64,000 nucleotides of DNA, from positions 2,726,739 through 2,790,738 of the forward strand of contig NZ_CP070973.1 of assembly GCF_017086405.1 (NCBI RefSeq). The letters are read 5' to 3'. Position 1 is the stretch's first letter; every line of letters begins with the position of its first letter. Position numbers and translations under genes: made by a program. This DNA is from Mycobacterium gordonae (GTDB taxonomy: Bacteria > Actinomycetota > Actinomycetes > Mycobacteriales > Mycobacteriaceae). A model generated the notes under the pieces. The model ran no database searches. It was not told the origin of the DNA and saw only the letters and a list, made by a program, of their open reading frames with translations. Shown here one piece after another: positions 18,942 to 26,759 of this stretch.

Positions 18942-19168
18942 CCATCCAATCTGATTGGGTGGCCTACTTTTCAACCGTTGCGAGTGGCCGGACTTTCAAC
19001 CGTCGCCAACAGGCGACTTGTTCGACCACCATCATCATGTCAACGCCGTCGGGCGTTGTTCGGAAGATCTGGTCACCTACCGCGATCGACGCAGCTGAAA
19101 CTTTCTTTTGTCCTCCGAGCTTCACCGTGCGATACCGCTAACGGCCAAGATTGATTTGGCGAACGGCA

Positions 19169-19378
19169 TCATGAATTCTCTCGACTCTTCCGAACCATCT
19201 TCTTGACCTCGGATTCATTCGGGACGGCCCCCATGTCCTCGAGCTGCCTCTTAACGCTCTGGACCGCGTCGCTCTCTGAACCCTCGAGCGGCACTCGGAC
19301 TCCGCCGGAAAACTTCTTCTGCAGATCGCGCTCAAGCTTCTTCATTCCGGCCGTGTTGATCCTGAACTTGCCGCCCAT
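19169..19378 (-). CDS. Small basic island protein
   Basis: ATG 19378 has a strong AAGGAGGG site and gives 69 residues. The protein is Lys/Arg-rich and helical (INTAGMKKLERDLQKKF), with a second charged helix at the end. It resembles small phage or island proteins of unknown role. It is the first gene of a minus-strand unit whose next gene is split by the IS21 element. Confidence 0.55.
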   Translation of the reverse strand: MGGKFRINTAGMKKLERDLQKKFSGGVRVPLEGSESDAVQSVKRQLEDMGAVPNESEVKKMVRKSRENS

Positions 19379-19451
19379 GGCGAGCCCTCCTTGGTTAATG
19401 GGACCACCCACTCCGAGTGATCCTTCGGATAAGTGTGCCAACAGCCACCGA

Positions 19452-19494
19452 CAAGACCGGACATCTGAACCTCCCGCTGGGAGCAGCGGTCTTG
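19452..19494. repeat. Nested inverted repeat
   Basis: CAAGACCG (19452-19459) is the reverse complement of CGGTCTTG (19487-19494), and CTCCC/GGGAG (19471-19483) pairs inside it. It sits between the decayed integrase and the small gene downstream. It may be a terminator for the integrase or a regulatory structure. Confidence 0.35.
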
Positions 19495-19506
19495 CTCTTG
19501 ACGCAC

Positions 19507-20331
19507 CTAGGCGGGCAATCGGTCGATCGATTCCGCGTGGTTGGGGTTGGCGATGTCAACGTAGATCGCGATGGTGTTTAGCTGGGCGTGGCGCATCAGG
19601 GCCTGTGCGCGGGTCGGTGCCGCTGTTCACCAGGCTGGCCGGGGATACCCGCCCCTCCATGGCGTCGCCGATGAGGTCAGCATCACTCCGAGAAAAGATC
19701 GGCTGGCCGGTGCGGCGGGAGTTCCCGGGGAACCACCAGCCCCGGCGCGGCATTCCCCCGCGGCCTCGACCCGGGGTGGATGTAGGGGCAGTTCCGCCGT
19801 CACATTGCCCTTGCCGGTGACGTGCAGCGGGCGGGCCATCGGATCAACGTCCTCGCCGCGGGATCTTTGCGATTTCGTGAACACGCAGGCCGGCGAATGC
19901 GGCCAGCAGGATCATCACCCGGGTTCGCCGGTGCATCCGTAATGCCAGCAAGTTGCTCAGCTGCTCATCGGTGATCGGTCGGGGCACGCCTTTCGGCGCC
20001 TTCGGACGAGGGCAGGTTCCCCGCGGTGTTGACGCCGTCGTTCTCACCCCAGCATCGATAGAACGTGTGAATGTATCCGTAGTAGGCGGCGCGGCTGTTC
20101 TGCTTGAGCCGCCTGCGACCGAGGAATCGCGCAATATCAAGTGGCCGAACAGATTCGACGCGCGTCCCCGCGAACTTTTCCAAGCGGCGGAGCACATTGA
20201 TCGTCTCGGAGATGGTCCGATTGGAGCGGCCGGCGCCGCGCAAGTACAGCTCCCACTACTCCCAACGCGGTCAACCCGCCGTCGTCATCACCAGCACCAG
20301 CATCGGGCACCAGCCGCAGGACGGCGCTCAC
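19507..20331 (-). pseudogene. Second tyrosine integrase, heavily decayed
   Basis: At least four frame changes are needed to follow one integrase. It begins at GTG 20331 overlapping the upstream gene's stop, then reads WELYLRGAGRSNRTISETIN (SAM-like N-terminal domain), RPITDEQLSNLLALRMH with AGLRVHEIAKI (first catalytic Arg region), PIFSRSDADLIGDAM, and ends MRHAQLNTIAIYVDIANPN to TAG 19507 (Tyr region). The HxxR box expected between the last two parts is missing, apparently by deletion. This gene lies right next to the tRNA-Val attachment site and may have belonged to an earlier element at the same site. Confidence 0.8.
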
Positions 20332-20816
20332 CGCAGGCGCTCCAATTCGTCGGCGGCCGTCGCGATCATTGCAGCGAAGCTGCGCGCCTGATCAACGCTG
20401 AGCGGCTCCCGGTCGTCGGCCAGCACGAACAGGGACCATTGGACGGTGCCGTCGCTGGCCTGCACACCGTCCAGATAGACGGTCGAGTCGGAGCCGGGGC
20501 GGTCCTCGGACCGGCGGGAAAATTCCACGGTGCGGGTCCAGATGCCTGCGTTGTCGGCCTTCCAGTGACCGGGTGCCGTGCAGCCAGCCGGGAGTGGGAT
20601 GTGCCCGAACCTATAGGCGTCATTGAGGTTCTGGCGTGCCTCCCACCGGCCTCGTGAAGTAAGGTCTTGCCCGTCTTCTGGGGTTCGCAGAAGTTGCTCG
20701 TGGCATTCGAAGCGCAGCACCTGGGATCTCGTCAGTTGACTGGACAGATCCCGCCAGGTGGTCGCGGTGTCGTCGTTCATCGCCCCGCACGGGGGAGGGG
20801 GTGATGCGGTGGGCAT
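20328..20816 (-). CDS. Hypothetical island protein upstream of the decayed integrase
   Basis: ATG 20816 with GAGAGG upstream gives 162 residues; a later ATG at 20780 lacks a site. The protein has a mixed charged middle (TRSQVLRFECHEQLLRTPED) and a C-terminal helix (DQARSFAAMIATAADELERL). It looks like a small conserved phage or island protein with a strand-rich central domain, but I cannot name the family. Its stop overlaps the GTG of the decayed integrase, so the two were one operon. It is intact while the integrase is not. Confidence 0.55.
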   Translation of the reverse strand: MPTASPPPPCGAMNDDTATTWRDLSSQLTRSQVLRFECHEQLLRTPEDGQDLTSRGRWEARQNLNDAYRFGHIPLPAGCTAPGHWKADNAGIWTRTVEFSRRSEDRPGSDSTVYLDGVQASDGTVQWSLFVLADDREPLSVDQARSFAAMIATAADELERLR

Positions 20817-20916
20817 GACTAACCTCTCGGGTCGAACCCGAGCTGCCGAACCAATCTGGCATGTATCTGGCATGCCGCTGAATCTAAGGCGTAAAAAGCT
20901 CGTCTGAACTGCACAA

Positions 20917-20943
20917 ACTCTGGTGCGCGATACTGGGATTGAA
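20917..20943. repeat. attR: right 27-bp island repeat
   Basis: This copy is part of the intact tRNA-Val(GAC) gene, covering its 3' T-arm strand, acceptor stem and CCA plus four bases beyond. Integration therefore preserved the tRNA. Confidence 0.9.
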
Positions 20944-20995
20944 CCAGTGACCTCTTCCGTGTCAGGGAAGCGCTCTCCCGCTGAGCTAATCGCGC
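20921..20995 (-). tRNA. tRNA-Val (GAC), island attachment site
   Basis: The reverse complement folds as a tRNA: acceptor GCGCGAT pairs with ATCGCGC, the anticodon loop has GAC flanked by CTTCCCT and ACGGAAG, and the T-arm reads GGTTCAATCC. CCA is encoded. The 3' end forms the right island repeat. Confidence 0.95.
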
Positions 20996-21012
20996 TGGGG
21001 GATCGAAATCGG

Positions 21013-21083
21013 AGGTGGAGACGGGAATCGAACCCGTGTGCACGGCTTTGCAGGCCGTTGCCTCACCACTCGGCCACTCCACC
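21013..21083 (-). tRNA. tRNA-Cys (GCA)
   Basis: Acceptor GGTGGAG pairs with CTCCACC, the anticodon loop reads CTGCAAA with GCA, and the T-loop is GGTTCGATTCC. CCA is not fully encoded. It lies 17 bases from the tRNA-Val gene in the same orientation, so the cluster is probably one transcript. Confidence 0.95.
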
Positions 21084-21113
21084 GCTGGGGATTGATGCCA
21101 ATTCGCACCTTCG

Positions 21114-21186
21114 AGCGGATGACGGGATTCGAACCCGCGACCCTCACCTTGGCAAGGTGATGCGCTACCAACTGCGCTACATCCGC
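21114..21186 (-). tRNA. tRNA-Gly (GCC)
   Basis: Acceptor GCGGATG pairs with CATCCGC, the anticodon GCC sits between CACCTT and AAGGTG, and the T-loop is GGTTCGAATCC. It is the promoter-proximal gene of the Gly-Cys-Val minus-strand cluster. Confidence 0.95.
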
Positions 21187-21364
21187 GCGCAACGGGCGAG
21201 ATCGTCGCCCGGTGCGAAGCACGACGATAGTCCAGTGAACCGGCCCACACAAATTCCTTGGTCAGAGCGTGTCGAAGACGGCCCAGGAGGGGCTCAGCAG
21301 GCCTGGGCCGCCCGGCCTATCCGACGGTCGTGTTAGTCTTCGACGTCGTTCGCCTCTCGGCGCC

Positions 21365-21439
21365 GGTCCCGTGGCTCAGTGGAAGAGCGTCCGCTTCACA
21401 CGCGGAAGGTCGCTGGTTCGATCCCAGCCGGGACCACCA
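21365..21439 (+). tRNA. tRNA-Val (CAC)
   Basis: Acceptor GGTCCCG pairs with CGGGACC, the anticodon loop holds CAC (CTTCACACG), the T-arm reads GGTTCGATCCC and CCA is encoded. It is divergent from the Gly-Cys-Val cluster, with 178 bases between them. Confidence 0.95.
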
Positions 21440-21645
21440 CAAAAACTCTGCAGGTCGACTCCGCCGAATCACGGCCGGACCGGCGCCCGATTGCAGGCTG
21501 ACCACTCCCAGGTCACAAGTTCGTACCCGACGGCGACACCCGAGAGCGGCGCGGTCAATCGCAGTGGCCGGCGCCCTACCGTGTCAGGCACTTGCAAGGC
21601 TATCCATATCGCCTGAAACGGCGCGGCGGCCAGAGGAGCGCACCC

Positions 21646-22461
21646 GTGAGCGAACTGGACCGGCGGCGGTTCCTGCTCGCCGTGGCTGCGACCGTAGCGG
21701 CGGGCGGGATGCCAGCGGCTCGCGCCGACGTGCTCGGTGCAGCGCCCGATCCGGGCCCTTTGCGCCCCAACGTGCTGCCGCCGCCTGACCCTGGGTCACG
21801 GCTGCCACTGCCCAGAGGCGCGGTACTGAAGCAACTCCCCGGTGGCGGCGACCTGCTGGCGTGGACGGTCGATGACGGCGCCGACAGCGACGTGGTGCGG
21901 CTCTACACACAGTTCGCCAAGGACACCGGTGTCCGGCTCACCTATTTCGTCACCGGCGGCTATCGCGCGTGGGCGGACAATGCAGCGCTGCTGCGCCCGC
22001 TCGTGGAATCCGGTCAGATCCAATTGGCCAACCACACCTGGACCCACCCGGACCTGACGCGGCTCTCGCCGACCCGGATCGAAGAAGAGCTGAACACCAC
22101 GGATGTGTTCCTGCGCAACACCTATGGCGTGGACGCCGCCCCGTACTTCCGTCCCCCGTACGGCCACCGCAATGCCGCGGTCGATGCGGTAGCGGCCGAT
22201 CTGGGCTATCGGAATCCGACCCTGTGGAGCGGCGACCTGCGGGATTCCGCGCTGCTTCCCGAAGCCGTGATCGTGCAACTGGCGCAGCGATATTTCACCC
22301 CCCAGAACATCGTGATAGGCCACCTCAACCACGCGCCGGTCACCCATGTCTACGGGCAACTGGTCGAGATCATCCGCGCACGCTCGCTGCGCACCGTCAC
22401 CCTCAACGACGTCTTCGTTCCCCCTGGGAGTTCTTACCCCACAACGGGATTGCCCCACTGA
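21646..22461 (+). CDS. Polysaccharide deacetylase family protein, Tat-exported
   Basis: GTG 21646 (GAGGAG upstream) gives 271 residues. The N-terminus DRRRFLLAVAATVAAGG with ARA is a twin-arginine-like signal peptide. The NodB-type domain shows TVDDGADSD (catalytic Asp pair), NHTWTHPDL (metal-binding His-x3-His), YFRPPYGHR and a C-terminal IVIGHLNHAP. Such enzymes remove acetyl groups from cell-wall or surface glycans in the envelope. The gene stands alone after the tRNA-Val(CAC) gene. Confidence 0.85.
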   Translation: MSELDRRRFLLAVAATVAAGGMPAARADVLGAAPDPGPLRPNVLPPPDPGSRLPLPRGAVLKQLPGGGDLLAWTVDDGADSDVVRLYTQFAKDTGVRLTYFVTGGYRAWADNAALLRPLVESGQIQLANHTWTHPDLTRLSPTRIEEELNTTDVFLRNTYGVDAAPYFRPPYGHRNAAVDAVAADLGYRNPTLWSGDLRDSALLPEAVIVQLAQRYFTPQNIVIGHLNHAPVTHVYGQLVEIIRARSLRTVTLNDVFVPPGSSYPTTGLPH

Positions 22462-22545
22462 CGGTGCCTTCGCAGAACCGTTGCGCGGCTGCTTTGGCAC
22501 GGGTTGACTGGGCCGGGGGCGTCCCGAGATGGAAAGAAGAACCCG

Positions 22546-22932
22546 ATGATTGAACTGTTGCCAGACATGCCGCAGGGAGTGACCGGCATCCGCGTATCGG
22601 GCCGACTGCGCGGCGATGAGCTACGCGCGATCAAGCCGAGCCTGCATGAGCGGCTGAACGCCGGTGATATCAGGATCGTCGAGGTCATCCCGTCGGATTA
22701 CGAGGGTTTCGGGCCCGGTGGGTTGATCGAAGACCTGAAGCTCGGCTTCGGCACCGTCCTGCCGCATCATTCAGCCTTCACGCGGATCGCGATCGTCACC
22801 GACCTCGACTGGGTTGCTCATGTGCTGCATGCTCTCGCGTGGATCGTCCCGGGCGAGCTCGCGGTATTCGGCCTCGACGCGCTCGAGCAGGCCAAGGAGT
22901 GGGCGGCCGGCCGAGGGCGCGACGACGGATAG
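22546..22932 (+). CDS. SpoIIAA-like (STAS-fold) protein
   Basis: ATG 22546 has GAAAGAAGAA upstream and gives 128 residues. The protein begins MIELLPDMPQGVTGIRVSGRL and continues with RIVEVIPSDYEGFGPGG, FTRIAIVTDLDWV and a helical end (LDALEQAKEWAAG). This matches the SpoIIAA-like family of small STAS-fold proteins. Their partners and ligands are largely unknown. It sits in a run of small plus-strand genes. Confidence 0.75.
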   Translation: MIELLPDMPQGVTGIRVSGRLRGDELRAIKPSLHERLNAGDIRIVEVIPSDYEGFGPGGLIEDLKLGFGTVLPHHSAFTRIAIVTDLDWVAHVLHALAWIVPGELAVFGLDALEQAKEWAAGRGRDDG

Positions 22933-23056
22933 ATCACTTCAGACTGCCGAGGCTGAGAGCCTGCAGCGAAAGTGCGAGAGCAGACCTGCAAGAATTCAGA
23001 CTCGGTGATGCGGCCAACCGAGCCCACCCCATTTCAAAGGGCGACAAGGAGACGAC

Positions 23057-23350
23057 ATGGCGGTCATAGTGATTCTCGAGCTCCAGTTCAAGCCCGAGTC
23101 GGTGGCTGCCGGCCGGGAATTGATGAGCCGGACGCTCGAGGTCACTCGCGGGTTCGACGGCAACGTTCAAACCGACGTCTGGGTCGACGAGGACGACGAG
23201 GCGCACTGGCTGATCTACGAGGTCTGGGAATCCGTCGAGCACGACGAGGCTTACCGTCGTTTCCGTGCCGGCGAAGGCAAGGTGACCGAGCTTCCCCCGC
23301 TGTTGGCCGAGCCGCCGAACAAGAAGCGATACAGCATCGCCGACGTCTAG
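23057..23350 (+). CDS. Antibiotic biosynthesis monooxygenase-fold protein
   Basis: ATG 23057 follows AAGGAGAC and gives 97 residues. The ferredoxin-like ABM fold is suggested by MAVIVILELQFKPESVAAGR, then RGFDGNVQTDVWVDEDDEAHW and LIYEVWESVEHDEAYRRF. Members act as small cofactor-free oxygenases or haem-degrading proteins, but many are of unknown role. No partner is evident. Confidence 0.75.
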   Translation: MAVIVILELQFKPESVAAGRELMSRTLEVTRGFDGNVQTDVWVDEDDEAHWLIYEVWESVEHDEAYRRFRAGEGKVTELPPLLAEPPNKKRYSIADV

Positions 23351-23389
23351 TGAAGGCGAGCCGGGCAGCGTTGGCATACCGTCAACCGT

Positions 23390-23680
23390 ATGAGCTTCAA
23401 CGAGGGCATCGGCACGCTCAAGCTTGAATGCCCGCAAGGTCATCCGGTGGGCCGGATTCTGCGCGAAAGTGCCCACCAGTCAGTCCAGTACGACCCCGGC
23501 GCCGTGGTGGGCCCGCGCCGATTCTGGCCGCAGGAGGGGGAGCAGACTCGCTTCACGACGCAATGTCGTTTCTGCGATAAGCCGGTTGGCGAAGCCACTG
23601 CGGCGCTGCGGGACAAGTTCGGCGAACTGCTCGCAGACACCGTCGAGACCTACCGCACCACCACGCTGCCCTACCTCTAA
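23390..23680 (+). CDS. Small Cys-containing hypothetical protein
   Basis: The 96-residue frame starts at ATG 23390. LECPQGHPVG near the start and TQCRFCDKPVG in the middle could form a zinc site of the zinc-ribbon type, with the C-x-x-C of CRFC and the Cys and His of CPQGH. The remainder is helical. I do not recognise a named family. It is 39 bases after the monooxygenase-fold gene. Confidence 0.6.
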   Translation: MSFNEGIGTLKLECPQGHPVGRILRESAHQSVQYDPGAVVGPRRFWPQEGEQTRFTTQCRFCDKPVGEATAALRDKFGELLADTVETYRTTTLPYL

Positions 23681-23930
23681 CGCCCCGGAAGCCGGTGCGA
23701 AATCACACCTGTCCCGATTTCGGACGTGCCCGTCGGTCGTCAAGCGCGAAGTGAAATGCCAAGCGCCGCAATATCTCTTGTCCGGGTCCTGGCACTATTG
23801 GACGGCTGCCCAATTATTCCGCTCGTATTCACCCATGCTGATATCACCGGCTGTTTATTGATTTCGTAGGGTTCATGAGGAAACGTCTAGGAAAGCGCAC
23901 GACACCACGTCCATCGAGCACGGAGATTTC

Positions 23931-24806
23931 ATGACGCCAACCCGCAGACACCCACTGGGCGTCCTCGTCGCGATCGTGGCGAGCCTGGCCGCTGTCGCAT
24001 CCTTCGGGGCCCCACCGGCACACGCCTTCTACGTCAAGTACCACGAGACGATCACCCGCAACGCACTGCCAGCCGATCAGGTCAGCCAGTTGGCGGTCAA
24101 CCAGATCCTCATCGGTCCGCCGCCGGGCGGCGGTGCCATGGGCAGCGACGCATTCGCCACTGACGAGTTCCGCCACCTCGACAACTCGATCAATCCCGTC
24201 GACATCTGCAATCGCGCCCGCCAGGCGTGGGACGTCTTCTCGCCCATCGTGCTCAGCGGGTCAGTGCTCAACGGCAACGTGGAGGCCGACGGGCCAGGCG
24301 CCCGGGCGGCATTCGGTGCCCTGCTCCACACCCAGCAGGACTTCTACGCCCACTCCAACTGGGTCGAGGAGAACGTCGCCATCGGACAGCTGGACCGTCT
24401 GGCGCCACCGATCTTCCCGACCTGCAACCCCGCCGACTTCCCGGCAGATCTGCACACCGGCTACTACAACATCGACTTCTCCCAGCAGTTCCCCTTGGAG
24501 GGCTGCCCGGCCGGCGGACCGCCGCCCGGATTCCAGGAGTGCCACACCGTGTTGAACAAGGACGGCCCGCGCACCACGCGTGGCAGCCAGGTCATCCCGG
24601 GCACGACCATGACGATGTATGACCTGGCCGCGAAACTGGCCACCCAGGCCAGCACCAACCTCTACACCACGGTGCGTGACTGGGTCGCCAACGAAAACGG
24701 GCAGAACGCCGCGGTCCAGCTGTTCCAGCAGGGCGGACCGATGCCGTCGCTGAACAGCCTTCCGAACATCCCCAACATCCCCAACCTGCCCTACACCGGT
24801 AGTTAG
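23931..24806 (+). CDS. Secreted Het-C-like metal-dependent hydrolase
   Basis: The 291-residue protein has a clear signal peptide (residues 1-32, ending PPAHA) followed by FYVKYHETI at the mature N-terminus. The motif LLHTQQDFYAHSNWVE is the hallmark of Het-C and vWA7-type proteins related to zinc-dependent phospholipase C, with His and Asp ligands. CNPADFPADLHTGYYN and repeated NIPNIPN at the C-terminus follow. It is probably a secreted or surface lipid-acting hydrolase. The gene has its own 250-base upstream region. Confidence 0.75.
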   Translation: MTPTRRHPLGVLVAIVASLAAVASFGAPPAHAFYVKYHETITRNALPADQVSQLAVNQILIGPPPGGGAMGSDAFATDEFRHLDNSINPVDICNRARQAWDVFSPIVLSGSVLNGNVEADGPGARAAFGALLHTQQDFYAHSNWVEENVAIGQLDRLAPPIFPTCNPADFPADLHTGYYNIDFSQQFPLEGCPAGGPPPGFQECHTVLNKDGPRTTRGSQVIPGTTMTMYDLAAKLATQASTNLYTTVRDWVANENGQNAAVQLFQQGGPMPSLNSLPNIPNIPNLPYTGS

Positions 24807-25010
24807 GCCGACGCGGCGGGTGCTCGGGTCGATTCCGTCGCTCCACGCGCCGTGGGCGGCCGCTCCGAGCGCACCGCCGATTCATCGCACGTCGCGACGA
24901 ACTAATCTGCGCTGTCGGTGAACCGCGTCGGACCTGCGATCGACGCGCGGTGTCGCGTGTTCGGCGCGCACGACGATTCATCGATACCGGCTTGCGTCTA
25001 GGGTTTTCGG

Positions 25011-25793
25011 GTGTCGGTTTCCCACATGATCTTGATCGGACTGGCGGGGCTCGGGGCCGGCGCGATCAACGCGCTCGTCGGATCCGGCACCCTCATCACC
25101 TTTCCAACCCTGGTCGCGCTCGGATATCCGCCGGTCACCGCCACCATGTCAAACGCGGTGGGACTGGTCGCGGGTGGCGTTTCGGGAACCTGGGGTTATC
25201 GCCGGGAATTGCGCGGACAGTGGGATCGGCTGCGATGGCAGATTCCGGCGTCGCTGGCAGGGGCGGTGCTGGGTGCTTACCTGCTGTTGCACCTGCCCGA
25301 GAAGGTCTTCACCCGAATCGTGCCCATCCTGCTGGTGCTGGCATTGATCCTGGTGGTGATCGGACCAGGCATCCAGTCGTGGGCTCGTCGGCGTGCCGAA
25401 GATGCGGGCCGCTCCGCTGATCACATCTCATCGAGGAGAATGACGGCACTGGTGATCGGTACCTTCGTCGTCGGCGCCTACGGCGGTTATTTCACCGCCG
25501 CGCAGGGCATCCTGCTGGTCGGTGTGATGGGTGCTTTGTTGCCGGAATCGGTGCAGCGCATGAACGCAGCGAAGAATCTACTCACGATGATTGTGAATAT
25601 CGTTGCAGCGCTTAGCTATACGCTGGTCGCCTGGGATCGCATCAGCTGGCCGGTGGCCGGATTGATCGCCGGCGGCTCCCTGATCGGAGGATTGATCGGT
25701 GCCCGCTACGGACGGCGGCTGTCACCAAATGCGCTGCGCGCCACCATCGTGGTGGTCGGATTGCTCGGTCTGTACCGGCTGCTCACCGTGTAG
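25011..25793 (+). CDS. TSUP (TauE/SafE) family transporter
   Basis: This 260-residue protein has about eight membrane segments in two repeats. The first repeat holds GAGAINALVGSGTLITFP and the second GTFVVGAYGGYFTAAQGI, both typical of TauE/SafE sulfite or organosulfur exporters. The substrate cannot be read from sequence. The start is GTG 25011. It stands alone. Confidence 0.85.
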   Translation: MSVSHMILIGLAGLGAGAINALVGSGTLITFPTLVALGYPPVTATMSNAVGLVAGGVSGTWGYRRELRGQWDRLRWQIPASLAGAVLGAYLLLHLPEKVFTRIVPILLVLALILVVIGPGIQSWARRRAEDAGRSADHISSRRMTALVIGTFVVGAYGGYFTAAQGILLVGVMGALLPESVQRMNAAKNLLTMIVNIVAALSYTLVAWDRISWPVAGLIAGGSLIGGLIGARYGRRLSPNALRATIVVVGLLGLYRLLTV

Positions 25794-26189
25794 GAGGGCC
25801 CGTGCAGGCATACGATCGGCAATGCCGGTTACACCTGCTGAGGATGCCATCGCCGCGACCCGGGGGTGTCAGCGGTGCCTGCCCAGGCTATCGCGCACTG
25901 CACGCCAAAGGCACCTGCCCTGCGCGGGCAAGGCATCTCGACGGCTCGCCGGTGCCGATCTGGTGCGGTTCTCCAATGGATCGGGCAACCCGCTTAAGGC
26001 GGCGCCGTACCTGCCTGATGATGAACTCCGGCGGCAAGATGGGGCCGGCGGGTGCGGATGGGGCGGCAGCAAACACCCTCGACGACGCCACCGGGGCCGC
26101 CGACTGCCTCGTCGGAACGTGTGGCCAAAGCGGGCCGCACCTGGTGAATCGCATGCTTCTGGGGCTGCGGCGGACGTAGGATTCGGCGC
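25794..26189. other. 396-base stretch without a convincing gene
   Basis: Short frames cover this stretch on both strands, but all are Arg/Pro-rich and carry no motif. The region should include the promoter of the membrane protein gene at 26190. Nothing else is recognised. Confidence 0.5.
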
Positions 26190-26747
26190 ATGTCGACCGC
26201 AATCACCGCAAACCCGGCGCCCTCGATCCCGTTGCACGAACGTCGTCGCGATTGGTTTTTCATCATCGCTTTTTCATTTTTCGCCATGACCTCGCTGGTC
26301 GTCGACACCATCAACACGATTGGGCCGCCCAGACGGGATTCGTGGTACGTCGTCGAGCAGTTCCTCTTCGAAGACGGCAACGAACGGTTGGTGCTGGAGA
26401 ATCCGCGCTTCGTCCAGATCACGGTTGGGTTCGTCTCGGCGATTCTGTTCGGCATCTTCTACCTGGTGCTGATCTACGCCTTTGCGCGTGGCCGCGATTG
26501 GATTCGGCTGCCGGCCGTGTTCTACGCGGGGATGGTGGTGATGGGCACCGGCGTGTACCTGGCTGTCGGCATCCTCGGCGACGCTGCCCTGTTCCAGCGG
26601 GTCTGCGGACCGGGCACGACATTCGACTACAAGTTCGCTAATCCCGTTCTGTCGCTTGCCTATAACCTGCCCTACCCGCTGGTGGCGCTGCTGCTGGTGG
26701 CGCGCATGTGGCGCGATCACCCATTCACCCTCCGCGCGTCGCAGTAG
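26190..26747 (+). CDS. Four-helix membrane protein
   Basis: The 185-residue protein has four hydrophobic segments at about residues 22-42, 80-101, 108-130 and 150-172. RRRDWFFIIAFSFFAMTSLVVD starts the first, and a conserved-looking NTIGPPRRDSWY follows. The layout recalls the EXPERA (emopamil-binding) fold but I cannot confirm it. The next gene is convergent with 12 bases between stops. Confidence 0.6.
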   Translation: MSTAITANPAPSIPLHERRRDWFFIIAFSFFAMTSLVVDTINTIGPPRRDSWYVVEQFLFEDGNERLVLENPRFVQITVGFVSAILFGIFYLVLIYAFARGRDWIRLPAVFYAGMVVMGTGVYLAVGILGDAALFQRVCGPGTTFDYKFANPVLSLAYNLPYPLVALLLVARMWRDHPFTLRASQ

Positions 26748-26759
26748 GCCGTGACCGAC

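Larger units (their letters stand above)
16852..19011. mobile_element. IS21-family element with 6-bp target duplication
   Basis: The ends TGTTGACGACGG... (16852-16879) and the reverse complement of 18984-19011 match at most of 28 positions. A second inner copy of the end motif (GAAAAGTAGGCCAC) lies inside each end, the multiple-terminal-repeat pattern of IS21. GGCGAC flanks both sides (16846-16851 and 19012-19017), a clean target duplication. The element is 2160 bp, carries intact istA and istB, and looks recent and complete. Confidence 0.9.
16645..19125 (-). pseudogene. Small island gene split by the IS21 element
   Basis: Removing the IS21 element and one copy of its 6-bp target duplication restores one uninterrupted frame. 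The 5' part runs from GTG 19125 to 19018 (36 codons) and the 3' part from 16851 to TAG 16645, for a 104-residue protein. The first part reads VKLGGQKKVSAASIAVGDQI and the second VATGVYEGKDLFVWRGTTFT, ending EDSDWSMP. It lies 43 bases after the 70-codon gene at 19169-19378 and was probably in its operon. I do not recognise a family; the strand-rich profile suggests a small structural or secretion-linked island protein. Confidence 0.7.
7400..20943. mobile_element. 13.5-kb genomic island integrated in tRNA-Val(GAC)
   Basis: A 27-bp sequence at 7400-7426 recurs exactly at 20917-20943. The right copy covers the T-arm, acceptor stem, CCA and four further bases of a tRNA-Val gene, which is the classical attachment site of tyrosine integrases. 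Between the copies lie a tyrosine integrase, a second decayed integrase, a type VII-type nuclease effector with immunity genes and several IS elements, while the genes outside look like ordinary chromosome. M. tuberculosis prophage phiRv2 is known to sit in a tRNA-Val gene too. No capsid, terminase or conjugation genes are seen, so this is a satellite-like or degenerate element. With both integrases broken it is probably immobile now. Confidence 0.85.

Noticed and set aside
25802..26179. 125-residue plus-strand frame
   Set aside because: Arg/Gly-rich with no motif, no clear ribosome site and the opposite strand is equally open.
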